This document shows, one piece after another, positions 33,380 to 43,240 of a stretch of DNA of 64,000 bases. The position numbers and the translations under genes are program-made. Each line of letters opens with the position of its first letter. Within the stretch, counting starts at the first letter, position 1. The DNA comes from Candidatus Margulisiibacteriota bacterium (GTDB lineage: Bacteria > Margulisbacteria > WOR-1 > O2-12-FULL-45-9 > XYB2-FULL-48-7): NCBI GenBank assembly GCA_041661965.1, contig JBAZTH010000003.1, positions 1-64,000 of the forward strand, given 5' to 3'. Below the pieces are notes generated by a model. That model searched no databases. It saw only the letters and a list, made by a program, of their open reading frames with translations, and was not told the DNA's origin.

Positions 33380-35116
33380 TTATTTGTCCTTAAATGATTC
33401 GATTTCCTTGAAAAGCGCCAAAATGACGGGACGCAGGTTCAGTGTCGCGGAACAGCGTAACTGATTCCGGGAAGTTGACCAGACTAAAGGGATCTCCCCG
33501 TCAGGCAGATCGGTGAGACGAATCGTCGTTGGGGAAAAATAGCTTTCAGCGGGTGAAAAAACGATCGTCATTTTGTTGGTTTTGAGCTTAATATTCAGGT
33601 AAACAATTTTTTCCGTTACTTTAGTTGGCGCGCCGTCTTTTTTCTCTTCATACCTGGCCGGGATGTTGTGGATCACAAAGACAAACTCATTTGGATGGGC
33701 GTTCAAAACTCTCAACTGGTAAGGGCCTGCCTTAAAGAACTTTTCCCGTCTGAAAATACCCGGCTCGGCCACGCGCAGGGCGGCACAAAGAGTTGTCCAG
33801 GAAAGGTCTGTTGATTTTAACAATTCAAGACGAAGGGGTTCAAATTCCGATGGTAGGGCTTCGACAATCTGGCGGAAGTTGAAATCCCTGATATAGTTCC
33901 AGCCGACCGGGCCATTGCGGGTCTGGGTCCGATTGGGCAGAATTTCCCAGCTTAAAGAGATGTTTTCCAGATCATCCGGAGAAACCAGGTAGGTGTTCAA
34001 GCCTTTATTGGGAGCGCTTAATTCAATCCCGTTTTCGACCAGCCTGGCGGTCAAAGAGATTTCAGCTGTCCCGGCGGAGGAAGATGGTTCGCTCCCTAAT
34101 GAGCCGGTTTCAAATCGCGTGGCGACGTTATGGATCAAAAGCGTCAGGTTGGCCGGATTAGGGTCTAATATTTCAATCTTATGAGGGCCGGCTTCAAACT
34201 TTTTTGCTTTTTCGGCCGGTTGGTCGACCAGCGAGATCCCTTGACCCCGCAATTGCCGCCGCATTGCTCTTAGCCAGGTTTCTGAAAGCGGATCGGCATT
34301 GACGTCTTCGACCAAAACAATCGAACTGCTGGTCGAGCGCTCGTTGAGGCCGCAAGTGTTCAGACCGCCGGCTCTGGAGAGATGACGGCGAAAATATATT
34401 TCTTCGTCTTCGTCAGGCCTCGATTCGGTCAGCGCCCATGAGGGGCGAAACTTAGCCGAATCCTTTTTCAGCGCTCTCAATATTTCCTGATTAGTCGGTA
34501 CCCGGAACCTTCGGCCGGTCAGCTCGCTTAAGCGCTTGGCAAACTCTCTGGCGTCCAATAAGTTGGCAACCAGCCTGTTTGCTGCCTTTGCCGGTTCGCT
34601 AAGTTCCGCCCGCAGCAGAGCGGCATTTTGGCCAACAATGAGATAGCCCTCCATCACCTGCTTGAATAAGCCAACTGTAACGGCGCTTGTCATAATGCGG
34701 AGTTGGTCGGAAACGTCAAACATTTCCGGTAGCGCGAGTTGGGGTTGAGGGGAGGAGAGCAGGGCCGGATTGGAAAATGTCCTGGCCAACAAGCTGACGT
34801 TTTGTTTATCGGCTAAAAGAAAAAGCGCCTGTTCTTGCGTTAGAAAAAGCTCAACCTGTAAATCAGCGAAGATATTTTCCGCAATGGCAAAGCCGGCCGC
34901 TCTTTTTTCCAGAGATGGGGTCATTCCCAGCAACCGGATCTTAGCCGTATTATCGAGATATATTCCCTTTAGCTCAATCCCTAAAAGCCCTCTTAGGCAG
35001 GGGCCAAGCTTTTCTCTCCCAAGGGCAAAATAAGATATCTCGACCACCCCCCGCAAAGCGGGCATGGGCTTTTGCGGCAAACGGATGATCGATTTGTCGC
35101 TTACCGGCGCTATCAT
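33380..35116 (-). CDS. FGE-fold-like paralog 2 with two C-terminal beta repeats
   Basis: At 578 residues this is the longest paralog. The shared N-terminal domain (ALRGVVEISYFALGREKLGPCL) is followed by the FGE-like module (TVGLFKQVMEGY, LDAREFAKRLSELTGRRFRV). Two related beta-rich repeats come next, marked by AGPHKIEILDPNPANLTLLIHNV and AGPYQLRVLNAHPNEFVFVIHNI; these units of about 120 residues look internally duplicated. The gene lies three bases before paralog 1 and overlaps paralog 3 as ATGA. Function unknown. Confidence 0.7.
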   Translation of the reverse strand: MIAPVSDKSIIRLPQKPMPALRGVVEISYFALGREKLGPCLRGLLGIELKGIYLDNTAKIRLLGMTPSLEKRAAGFAIAENIFADLQVELFLTQEQALFLLADKQNVSLLARTFSNPALLSSPQPQLALPEMFDVSDQLRIMTSAVTVGLFKQVMEGYLIVGQNAALLRAELSEPAKAANRLVANLLDAREFAKRLSELTGRRFRVPTNQEILRALKKDSAKFRPSWALTESRPDEDEEIYFRRHLSRAGGLNTCGLNERSTSSSIVLVEDVNADPLSETWLRAMRRQLRGQGISLVDQPAEKAKKFEAGPHKIEILDPNPANLTLLIHNVATRFETGSLGSEPSSSAGTAEISLTARLVENGIELSAPNKGLNTYLVSPDDLENISLSWEILPNRTQTRNGPVGWNYIRDFNFRQIVEALPSEFEPLRLELLKSTDLSWTTLCAALRVAEPGIFRREKFFKAGPYQLRVLNAHPNEFVFVIHNIPARYEEKKDGAPTKVTEKIVYLNIKLKTNKMTIVFSPAESYFSPTTIRLTDLPDGEIPLVWSTSRNQLRCSATLNLRPVILALFKEIESFKDK

Positions 35117-36450
35117 GAGCTTTTAATCTCCGATAGATCAGACGCGGCTTTCAAGACTTCAATATACGGCTCTATTAATTCCGCGAGCTTCTTTGGACAC
35201 CGCGCCAGCAGGCTGGCGATCCGCTCCATTCCGTTTTCTTCCCGCAAAAACACCCCCAGAAGCTCCGAAGCTTCTTTGGGGAGGAGGTCTTGAACCGCGA
35301 CGACGACACAGGCCGAATCGTCCGCCAGGCGCTGGAAAAGGGGGAGGGCGTAGTCGGGGTGGTTCACGGCCAATTGGTGCATGATCCTGGGCATTACTTT
35401 AAAATTAACATTGTCCCCCCTGATCATCGTCTTTAATATTTCGTTGACATCAGCCTGGTCGATGAGCGAGAGCGCGGCCACGGCCCTTCGGTGTTCCACA
35501 ACACTCGCAAGATTAAAGGCCGCATGGCCGAGGTCAAATCGGAGCCAATTAGCCAGATCCTCTGTCTTTCTGTCATCCGTGCGATTGATATATCGATCCA
35601 TGATTGAGGGGACGGTGGCGGATGTCCCAATTGGAAGAACCTCGACCAGGCGGATCGCGTTGCTGGAAAAGCGCTCCCAGGGAATATAATTATCGCGGCC
35701 AGAGCGGCCCCGACAGCGGAGAACAAAAGAAGGTTTTTCGTAAGAGGCGCCCGCAGATTGTGTCATCGTCCATTCCCAATTTGAGCCGAACAAATCATCT
35801 GTTACCGCTTCCCATTCTTCTTCGGTTGGGAGCCTGAATTGCCTGCCGGTGAGATCGCTTAATTTCCGGGCAAATTCTACGGCATCATCTAAGCTTGCCC
35901 AAGTTAATGTGCCGCCTTCTTTTTCTGGATCGGCAAGAATTTTTCTAAGTTCCTTGGACCAAGCTCCTTCAAAGCTATAGCCGGCCATCACCCGCTTGAA
36001 CAAGCTGACCGTTACTTCATACTTCATGATCATGAGGCCGTCTGAAATAGGGACCATTTCGGGCAAGGCAATTTGCGGTTGGCCGGCCGCAGCGGGAGGA
36101 ATCGCCCCCCTGACCATCAGATCGTCATTCTGTTTGTCGCCTAGAATATAAAGCTGTTTATCTTGCGTTAGGAAGGCTGACAGTCCCAGCGAAGCGAAAA
36201 TAGCCTCGGGTGTTTCGGCGACAGTTCTCGTTGCTAGATCAGGGCGCATTCCCAGGAGCCTAACTTTGGCGGCGGTATCGAGCTGAATCCCTATTAGTTT
36301 GATCTCTTGTCGTTGGAAAAGCTTGGTGAGACAGGGGGCGAGATTATCTTTGCCGATAGCAAAAGAGGAAATACTGGCCACTCCCCGCAAAGCCGGCAGG
36401 GCTCTTTGGGACAAGTGAATTATTGATTTATTGGTTACCGGCGTGACCAT
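35113..36450 (-). CDS. FGE-fold-like paralog 3 with HEAT-like tail
   Basis: A 445-residue protein with the shared N-terminal domain, then the best FGE-like match of the set: YEVTVSLFKRVMAGY, LDDAVEFARKLSDLTGRQF, LPTEEEWEAV, WEWTMT, NAIRLVEVLP. The C-terminal 170 residues are helical with HEAT-like pairs (NHPDYALPLFQRLADDSACV, EASELLGVFLREENGMERI). This tail is nearly identical in protein and DNA to that of paralog 5, pointing to recent duplication or gene conversion. Confidence 0.7.
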   Translation of the reverse strand: MVTPVTNKSIIHLSQRALPALRGVASISSFAIGKDNLAPCLTKLFQRQEIKLIGIQLDTAAKVRLLGMRPDLATRTVAETPEAIFASLGLSAFLTQDKQLYILGDKQNDDLMVRGAIPPAAAGQPQIALPEMVPISDGLMIMKYEVTVSLFKRVMAGYSFEGAWSKELRKILADPEKEGGTLTWASLDDAVEFARKLSDLTGRQFRLPTEEEWEAVTDDLFGSNWEWTMTQSAGASYEKPSFVLRCRGRSGRDNYIPWERFSSNAIRLVEVLPIGTSATVPSIMDRYINRTDDRKTEDLANWLRFDLGHAAFNLASVVEHRRAVAALSLIDQADVNEILKTMIRGDNVNFKVMPRIMHQLAVNHPDYALPLFQRLADDSACVVVAVQDLLPKEASELLGVFLREENGMERIASLLARCPKKLAELIEPYIEVLKAASDLSEIKSS

Positions 36451-36458
36451 GATTGTTT

Positions 36459-37328
36459 TTATTTGCTCGATGGCATTAATTGAGAAAAGAAAGCCATTCC
36501 TTCTAATACTTCCGGGACCTCTTCGGGCGTTATATTTAATTCTTTTGCTAAAACGTCCGTACCAAGCTTTTGGGTGTGGCCGATCAGTTGCGCGCCGCTT
36601 ATTGCTATGCCTTTGTTTGCATTAGAAAGGTCAGCTATCACTAATTTTAATTGTTCGAACATATTGGAGTAGGTACCACACATATAAATCTGGAATACGA
36701 GCAGTCCCATCAGGGCCGCGCTTTGCGGAGACTCCCGATTGTTAACGACTTCCCTGATCAACGCTACTCCACTTGCCCCGTTCCCCTTTATTAAAATCTC
36801 TCGTATTAAATCAGCCAGAAAACGTTCTTTTTTAATGAGGTGGTCAGGATAAATAGTTTCTTCCGCTTCACGTATTTGCCCGGTGATTTGAAGAGGGGGA
36901 ACGCGATATTCCAATGCTAATCTAACGTCGGATTTAATTATGCCGGCTATTCTGTCGGGACCAATCTCTGCGGCCATCGGTTTAATATTCCGTTTATCCC
37001 CTAAAATGTAAAGCGCCTCATCCTGTGTCAGGAAAGCTTGGAGCTGTAAACCGGCGAAGAGGTTGCCGGCGGTCCCATCGGCTGATCTTGTTTCGAGCGA
37101 AGGCTGCATGCCCAGCAGCCTGACTTTGGCGATCCGGTCGAGGTGAATGCTGTTAAGTTCAATCCCCTGTTGTTGGCAGAGTGCGGTGAGGCAGGGGCCG
37201 AGCCGCTCTTTACCGATCGCAAAAGAAGAGATCTCGACCACTCCTCGCAGTGCCACTCTCATTGTAAAAGCTGGCACGGCCTTTTGAGGCAAGCGAATTA
37301 TTGAATTACCGGTTTTTGGCGCTACCAT
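36459..37328 (-). CDS. Truncated paralog 4, shared N-terminal domain without the FGE-like module
   Basis: A 289-residue protein that keeps the common N-terminal domain (ALRGVVEISSFAIGKERLGPCL, VRLLGMQPSLETRS) and replaces the FGE-like module with a helical region (IREILIKGNGASGVALIREV, SPQSAALMGLLVFQIYMC). It may have arisen by internal deletion or be a regulatory partner for the longer paralogs. It overlaps paralog 5 by seven bases. Confidence 0.65.
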   Translation of the reverse strand: MVAPKTGNSIIRLPQKAVPAFTMRVALRGVVEISSFAIGKERLGPCLTALCQQQGIELNSIHLDRIAKVRLLGMQPSLETRSADGTAGNLFAGLQLQAFLTQDEALYILGDKRNIKPMAAEIGPDRIAGIIKSDVRLALEYRVPPLQITGQIREAEETIYPDHLIKKERFLADLIREILIKGNGASGVALIREVVNNRESPQSAALMGLLVFQIYMCGTYSNMFEQLKLVIADLSNANKGIAISGAQLIGHTQKLGTDVLAKELNITPEEVPEVLEGMAFFSQLMPSSK

Positions 37329-38653
37329 GAACTTTTAAGCTCCGATAAGTCGGACGCGATTTCCAATAATTCGATGTGCGGCATAATTAATTCCGCGATC
37401 TCCTTTGGACACCGCGCCAGCAGGCCTACGATCCGCTCCATCCCGTTTTCTTCTTTTAAAAACACCCCCAGAAGCTCCGAGGCTTCTTTGGAGAGGAGGT
37501 TTTGAACCGCGAAGACGACACAGGCCGAATCGTCCGCCAGGCGCTGAAAAAGGGGGAGGGCGTAGTCGGGGTGGTTCACGGCCAATTGGTGCATGATCCC
37601 GGCCATTTCTTCAAGATCGCCGTGCGTCAGCATCCCCTTAAATATTTCGTCGACGTTCAGAGTGATCCGCGACAAGGCTGTGGCTGCTTGGGTGGGGTCA
37701 AGATATTTGAGCTTTGTGGCCGCAGTGCCGAAGTCGCTGTAGCGAAGCTCGTTGACTAAATCATTTAGTCTGTTTTCTTCCACACAGCGGTCATACAGGC
37801 CCATGATTGGGGGCCGTGCGGCGGGAGGATCAGATAAAATATCTTCGACTAAACGAATCGAGATATCCATGGAGCGGGTCTCCGGTTTTATTGTCTGGCG
37901 GTTGCCGGGGTCGACGCCGTCGTACAGGAGGCAAAGAATATAACCCTCGCTGTTTTTTGTCTCCGTCCATGTAAAATTAAGGCCTGATAACTTGTCCCTT
38001 TCCTGGAACCATTCCTGCTCGGTTTGAACTCTGAACTTTCTGCCGGTAAGCTTGCTTAAACGGTCCGCAAATTCCCTGGCATCAATTAAACTTACATAAA
38101 CTATTGGATCATTTGCTCTTGACGGGTCATTAAGGATATCTCTTAGTGAATCGGCGAAATTGCCGGTTATTACGTATCCCCGCATTATCTGTTTGAACAA
38201 GCCGATCGTCACTTCGTCCCTCATGATCGCGAGCTTGTTTGAAATAGTGATCATTTCGGGCAGGACGATTTGCGGTTGACTTGCGATCGCGGCCGAGGCA
38301 GTCGTTCCCTTGGCCATCAGATCGATGTTTTCTTTATTGCCCAAAATATACAGCGCCTGCTCCTGGGTCAGGAAAGCCGAGAGCCTCAAGGAGGAGAAAA
38401 GAACTTCGGCGGATTCAAAAAGCTCGGTCCGCTTCTCCAGCGAAGGGCCCATTCCCAGCAATCTGATCTTGGCGGTATTATCAAGTTGAATGCTTTTGGG
38501 TGTGATCCCCAATCGTTGGAAGAGAGTGGTGAGGGCCGGGCCGAGCCGCTCTTTGCCGACGGAAAAGGAGGAGATCTCGACTATCCCCCGCAGAGCTGGT
38601 AGGGCTCTTTGGGGCAATCGAACGATCGATCTATTGGTGACCGGCGCGACCAT
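37322..38653 (-). CDS. FGE-fold-like paralog 5 with HEAT-like tail
   Basis: A 443-residue protein with the same order as paralog 3: shared N-terminal domain (ALRGIVEISSFSVGKERLGPAL), FGE-like module (RDEVTIGLFKQIMRGY, LIDAREFADRLSKLTGRKF, VQTEQEWFQ, FTWTETKN, ISIRLVEDI), then the HEAT-like tail. It is first of the five and its start overlaps the AAA+ stop as TAATG, so the AAA+ protein and the FGE-fold set are translationally coupled. Confidence 0.7.
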   Translation of the reverse strand: MVAPVTNRSIVRLPQRALPALRGIVEISSFSVGKERLGPALTTLFQRLGITPKSIQLDNTAKIRLLGMGPSLEKRTELFESAEVLFSSLRLSAFLTQEQALYILGNKENIDLMAKGTTASAAIASQPQIVLPEMITISNKLAIMRDEVTIGLFKQIMRGYVITGNFADSLRDILNDPSRANDPIVYVSLIDAREFADRLSKLTGRKFRVQTEQEWFQERDKLSGLNFTWTETKNSEGYILCLLYDGVDPGNRQTIKPETRSMDISIRLVEDILSDPPAARPPIMGLYDRCVEENRLNDLVNELRYSDFGTAATKLKYLDPTQAATALSRITLNVDEIFKGMLTHGDLEEMAGIMHQLAVNHPDYALPLFQRLADDSACVVFAVQNLLSKEASELLGVFLKEENGMERIVGLLARCPKEIAELIMPHIELLEIASDLSELKSSW

Positions 38654-41600
38654 TAATCAGGGATCCTTATCGTCAGGATTTTGTTCTCGCCTTCGGACCG
38701 GCCGATCAGTTCAACCTTCGCGCCTCGGGCCATATTTGCGTAATCTTGCTGGATTTTGGCGATGTCAACCGTTCCCGGCAGGACGAAGGCGACATCTATT
38801 CCATCGGCCGATCTGGTCAGCGAGAGGCTGATCGGCGGGAACTTGGGCGCTTCGGGCAATTCAAGCAGAGTTTTAATGATCTCGGCCTTATATTCCGGGT
38901 CCAGATTATTATTAGTTAACAGGTCGTTGAATGAGATGATTTGCGGGTTGGCTGAAACAAAAAATTCTCCTATCAACTTATCAAGCGGGGCCATCATTCT
39001 CGGCGGTTGGGATGAGGCTAAGAGAGACGCGGCCAGGTCCTGGATCAACAACACGGCCCCGTTATTCTTAATAATATTGTCGCTAGGATTGAGGATAGGG
39101 GCGAGCGCTTCCGCCAGGGGCTTGGTCGGCGGAGAAAGTTCAATCTTTATCTCTCTGTTCGCGATGATGCTGAAAACAAAGCTGGTGCCGGTTTTACCGG
39201 CCTTGATGGCCAGAGAGCGGCTGGTCCCGTCGATATATTTCTTCCTGAAGTCCGCCAGTCTTGGCCCTTCCTCGCGGGCTTCTCTGTCCGCGTTATAAAC
39301 AACGATCTGGATATCGTTGGCCCGGCTTATCCGCCAACGCACGATTATCGGTTTGTCCCGCTCATCGCCGGTGAGTTTTTCTTGCCGGTCTTTGGCGGCA
39401 TAGATCAGGGTGGAGAGGGCGCGCAGGACGGCTCCCTGTTCGGTTTCGGGCAAGCCGCGGGCCGTCAACAATTCCTTAAGACCGGCCTGGGCTGATTTGA
39501 TTTTCGGATCGACTTTGGCCTTGTCTCCGGGGGAAAGAGTTATTTCCCAGTCCGGCTTGTTGGTAAATTGCGCTGCTTCTTTCGCCTGTTGGAGTTCGTC
39601 GGCAATCGCTTGGGCTAGCGCGACTATCCCGGGATTGCCGCTTTTGAGAAGCTCGGGGAGTTCCGCTTCGAGCGCTTGCCGGTCTTCGGTTGTCAGAGCC
39701 TGTTTGACCTTGGCTAGCGCTTCGGCCCGGGCTGTTTCGTCCTCCGGCCAGGGATTTTCTTCCAGCCAGAGCTCAACTTTTTCTGCCCCTTTGGGCGGGG
39801 AGAGGAGCCCGCCGATCATGGCGGCGTCGACTTCCGCTCCGGCCGCGACCAGTTCGCGGATTTTGCGTAAAATTATTCCTTTGCGGCCGTGAATTTGGGC
39901 GATATCCATCTGGCGACCCCGCTCCGACTTGTCGGTGGTTTCTTCAAAGCGAAGTTCCCCATCCCGGACCGAGATCTTGATAATATGTTCGCCGTTTGGC
40001 ATATTATTGACCAGCCAGGCGGAAAAAGTATTGTCGAGATGCTCTTCAAGCGCTTGCTTTAGCGGCCGGGCGCCCCCGGCCAGGTCGATTCCTCTTTCCA
40101 TAATATATTGCTTGACCGCCTGGTATTCAGTCTCATCCCCGCCCAGGACGACCTCAAGCTTTTGGTCGGTTTCTACCTGGGCGACAAAATTTTTCAACTG
40201 GATATCGGCGATGGCCGAGAGGTCGGCTTCGTTCAGATAATCAAAAGGAACAATATCGAGCCGCCGGAGAAAGGCGGGGGGATATTTGTCGCGGCCATAT
40301 TCATCTTTCTGGCTTTTAAATGAATTAGCGGCGATCTCGCGGTTTGCTTTGGTCAACCCGTCGGCGATCTTCTTAGCTTCTTCCGGCGCTTTGCCGGCGG
40401 CCAGCTCCCTGATCTGTTCGGGCTTGAGCATTTGGGCTTCCCCCTGGTTCGAGGTCATGATGACCACTACGTCTTCGAGAGAATATTTTTCACCGGTCTC
40501 TTTGTTCTGAACATAACCCTGGTCGAGCATCACTAATAATGATTCATAAACATCCGGGTCGGCTTTGTCCGCTTCGTCAAGGAGGAGGACCCCGTGGCGG
40601 TTCTCTTTTCTTTTAAAGAGCTCCGGCAGCATCCCTTTGGTTTTGTCAAACCCGACAAAACCGGGATCGGGGCCGAAGAGCAGGGTCTTTCCAGCTTTCC
40701 CTTCGCACTGGGTCATATCGATCGTCATGACCTTTTGCGCGTTGCCGAATAACAGCCAGGCCAGGGTGTGGGCCAGTTCGGTTTTGCCGGTCCCCGTCGG
40801 TCCGGTGAACATGAAAGCGGCGATCGGCGACTGTTTTTTGCGTCGGCCGGTCTTATACCGTTTAACGGCGCCGGCAACTTTCCCGACCGCCTGGTCCTGT
40901 CCGATGAAGCGGGTCCTGATCCGTCCCTCGATCTGGCTAAGCTGTTGAATGTCCAATTCATCCATTTTGCGCAGGTCAAGGCCGGCCATTTTCGAGGCCT
41001 GGGCGCGAATATCGTCTTCGGTAATTGTCAGGCAGCCGGACTCAGCCAGTTTGCGCACAACTTTTTCCACCAGCAGTTCGCTTTCCAGGTAAGCGGCGAC
41101 AATCCCGATGACCGATTTCCAGATACCCTCTAATTGCGGGCGGGTGGCTGGATCGGCGGCAAATTCGATCAGGTCGTTGATATCGTCGGCCAGCTTTTTC
41201 GGGGTTTCCGTTACGATCCTTCTTAAGTCGCCGAGCTGGCTCCGTTTACTGCCGATCGCTTCTTTGATCAGGGCGATCGTCGCGTCCGGCGGGAAGCGGT
41301 TGACGATCAGCGGCGAGAGGTCGATCGCCGCCTGGCGCGAAGCGGGCGGGACCTCGATCTTTTCCACTCCTCTTAGTTTCTCCAGGATGACCGGAATGAT
41401 ATTCCGGACCAGCCGCCGCAGCTTGTCGCCGGTCAGCGATTCGATATTGATCGGATCGCCGAACCGCCGTTTGGTGGCGTCGTTATTAAAATAGCGATAG
41501 AATTCTCCCGTTGTCGTCGCACCCACGACCTGGAAACCGGGGCGGGCGAGGGGTTCCTTCAACAGTTCGAGAACGCCCGCTTGTTCCATCAGGTGGAGTT

Positions 41601-42228
41601 CGTCCATCAGGAGGTAAACGGTGTAGCCCTGTTTGAAGGCGTCTTGGACCGTTTCGACGATCTGTTTCAACTGCGGTTCGAGGACCGAGCGGTCGAGATC
41701 TTTCATCCCCAGGCTGAAGAAGTAGGTTTTTTCCTCATCCTTCCACTCCTGGGCCAGCCCTTCGACGATCGCCGTTTTTCCGACGCCGGTGTTGCCGATC
41801 AGAATAGCGTTGCTGCCGCCCTTCAGCCGTTTGGAAAGCTCCGCCATTTCGTCGCTTCGTTCAAAGACCGGATCGAGATCGCCGGCGCGGGCTTCGCTGG
41901 TAATGTTGCGCAGGCCAAGTTCTTCCAGCTTTTCGATCGGGGTTTTCGGCTCGCCGTCACCCGCGCCGTTGACGCCGTTGGTTCCGTTAACCGCGCCGTT
42001 GCTTTCGAGGCCGGCCGGATTTCTCGCGATCAGGCTTAATTCATCGCGGATCAGGGTCCCGGCGGGCGTCAGGCTTAGCAGGTTGTGAGTCGGTGGGGCA
42101 ATTTCTTTTGTTATTCGTCCTCCGGGTAACAAGCTCGGGTGGTTTACAAACGTGCTGCGAGCGGCGATGGTCAGTTCCCTGATCAGGCGGACGCTTTGTC
42201 TGATCGGCAGTCTAGTTAGAGCTTCCAT
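38653..42228 (-). CDS. ClpB-like double AAA+ ATPase with unique C-terminal region
   Basis: A 1191-residue class I Hsp100-type unfoldase. AAA1 has Walker A GNTGVGKT (145-152) and Walker B YLLMDE; AAA2 has Walker A GPTGTGKT (476-483), pore loop PGFVGFD, Walker B VLLLDEADK and sensor-2 GGARPLKQALEE. The usual Clp N-domain is replaced by about 100 residues with an Asn/Gly linker, and no ClpP-binding IGF loop was seen. The last 380 residues match no family I know and include beta-rich stretches. The FGE-fold paralogs are its likely clients or partners. Confidence 0.85.
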   Translation of the reverse strand: MEALTRLPIRQSVRLIRELTIAARSTFVNHPSLLPGGRITKEIAPPTHNLLSLTPAGTLIRDELSLIARNPAGLESNGAVNGTNGVNGAGDGEPKTPIEKLEELGLRNITSEARAGDLDPVFERSDEMAELSKRLKGGSNAILIGNTGVGKTAIVEGLAQEWKDEEKTYFFSLGMKDLDRSVLEPQLKQIVETVQDAFKQGYTVYLLMDELHLMEQAGVLELLKEPLARPGFQVVGATTTGEFYRYFNNDATKRRFGDPINIESLTGDKLRRLVRNIIPVILEKLRGVEKIEVPPASRQAAIDLSPLIVNRFPPDATIALIKEAIGSKRSQLGDLRRIVTETPKKLADDINDLIEFAADPATRPQLEGIWKSVIGIVAAYLESELLVEKVVRKLAESGCLTITEDDIRAQASKMAGLDLRKMDELDIQQLSQIEGRIRTRFIGQDQAVGKVAGAVKRYKTGRRKKQSPIAAFMFTGPTGTGKTELAHTLAWLLFGNAQKVMTIDMTQCEGKAGKTLLFGPDPGFVGFDKTKGMLPELFKRKENRHGVLLLDEADKADPDVYESLLVMLDQGYVQNKETGEKYSLEDVVVIMTSNQGEAQMLKPEQIRELAAGKAPEEAKKIADGLTKANREIAANSFKSQKDEYGRDKYPPAFLRRLDIVPFDYLNEADLSAIADIQLKNFVAQVETDQKLEVVLGGDETEYQAVKQYIMERGIDLAGGARPLKQALEEHLDNTFSAWLVNNMPNGEHIIKISVRDGELRFEETTDKSERGRQMDIAQIHGRKGIILRKIRELVAAGAEVDAAMIGGLLSPPKGAEKVELWLEENPWPEDETARAEALAKVKQALTTEDRQALEAELPELLKSGNPGIVALAQAIADELQQAKEAAQFTNKPDWEITLSPGDKAKVDPKIKSAQAGLKELLTARGLPETEQGAVLRALSTLIYAAKDRQEKLTGDERDKPIIVRWRISRANDIQIVVYNADREAREEGPRLADFRKKYIDGTSRSLAIKAGKTGTSFVFSIIANREIKIELSPPTKPLAEALAPILNPSDNIIKNNGAVLLIQDLAASLLASSQPPRMMAPLDKLIGEFFVSANPQIISFNDLLTNNNLDPEYKAEIIKTLLELPEAPKFPPISLSLTRSADGIDVAFVLPGTVDIAKIQQDYANMARGAKVELIGRSEGENKILTIRIPD

Positions 42229-43204
42229 CGGTTCTCCCGGCGGTTTTTTTAACTAATTGGATTTTGCCCAGTACCTGTTGAGCGGGGGCGGCGCTAGCTT
42301 TTTTGGGCAGCTGTAATTTGCCCGGTCCGGGGTCGAGGTAGTCCCGGCGAAAGCTATCGAAAAGTTGGGCGAGGGTGGTGCCGTTGTTCGACCGGGAAGC
42401 GGTCAGCAGTTCTCTGACCAGATTTTCCTGCCCCGCGGCGTCGATCACTCCCTCTTTCATGACTTCGGCCACGACCTGCCGCATGGCGACTTCAAAATCA
42501 AGCTCGCGGTCCATGATCTTTTCGACAATCGTTTCCGCCAGGATATGCATCGCGTGGTCTTCGCCAGTCCCTTCGATCTCGCCGGGGATCGACTGACCGA
42601 GGGTCTCTTCCGCTTTGCCGTTGAAGTCGTATAAGATTTCTCTGGTCGTTTCCCTCAAGAGGTCGGCGGCCCGCTGTTGGATGTTGTCAACACCAGAGAG
42701 TTTGCTTTCCAGCTGGTCCATCCAGGCGCGCAGGCGGGCTTTTTTCTGGGTGTCCTGGATCTTCGGTTCCAGCGTCTGCCAGACATCTTTTTCGATCAGC
42801 TGAAGGACCGCTTCCTGCTGTTGGTTGAAGGCCGACCGGTCGAAACGGGCGGTGGCTTCCAGTTGGCTGATTTCCATAAATGCTTTGTTGAGGGCGTGGA
42901 CCAGGGCTGGTTCGATCTCGCCGATCAGCTCCGAAAATTCATCGAGCTTGGTCAGTTCTTTTAGAATTCTTTGGCGGGCGGCGCCGGCGACATCGATTCT
43001 TAAGTTCTTTTCCCAGCAGATTCCGGCGACAAAAGGGAGCTTGGCCGAAGTTATGGCGGAAAGGGCGACGGCGGCGACAACCGGGAGCAGGGAAACGTTC
43101 AAAGCCAGCGTTTCGGCGGCACGCTGATGCCTTAAGACAAAGTTTTTTAATGTCGTTTCGGCCCGGAAGCAATAATAATGAACATAGTTGGTCGCCCTGA
43201 TCAT
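42212..43204 (-). CDS. Membrane-anchored helical protein heading the FGE/AAA+ operon
   Basis: A 330-residue protein of no recognised family. A hydrophobic segment (NVSLLPVVAAVALSAIT, about 38-54) suggests one membrane span. The rest is strongly helical and charged (LQLIEKDVWQTLEPKIQDTQKKARLRAW is part of a coiled-coil-like run), with a Lys/Pro-rich end. A GGGGGAAA ribosome site precedes the ATG. It is the first gene behind the sigma-28-like promoter and overlaps the AAA+ start by 17 bases. It may tether the AAA+ machine to the membrane; that is inference. Confidence 0.65.
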   Translation of the reverse strand: MIRATNYVHYYCFRAETTLKNFVLRHQRAAETLALNVSLLPVVAAVALSAITSAKLPFVAGICWEKNLRIDVAGAARQRILKELTKLDEFSELIGEIEPALVHALNKAFMEISQLEATARFDRSAFNQQQEAVLQLIEKDVWQTLEPKIQDTQKKARLRAWMDQLESKLSGVDNIQQRAADLLRETTREILYDFNGKAEETLGQSIPGEIEGTGEDHAMHILAETIVEKIMDRELDFEVAMRQVVAEVMKEGVIDAAGQENLVRELLTASRSNNGTTLAQLFDSFRRDYLDPGPGKLQLPKKASAAPAQQVLGKIQLVKKTAGRTDGSSN

Positions 43205-43240
43205 TGATTTCCCCCGTTTTATATAGGAATTCGCGCTAAA

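Noticed and set aside
32012..38653. Diversity-generating retroelement with lectin-fold variable proteins
   Set aside because: FGE/C-type-lectin-like modules are present, but no reverse transcriptase or template repeat is in the window and the modules are internal rather than C-terminal.
38653..42228. Type VI secretion ClpV
   Set aside because: The AAA+ protein is ClpV-sized, but no sheath, tube, baseplate or membrane-complex genes accompany it.
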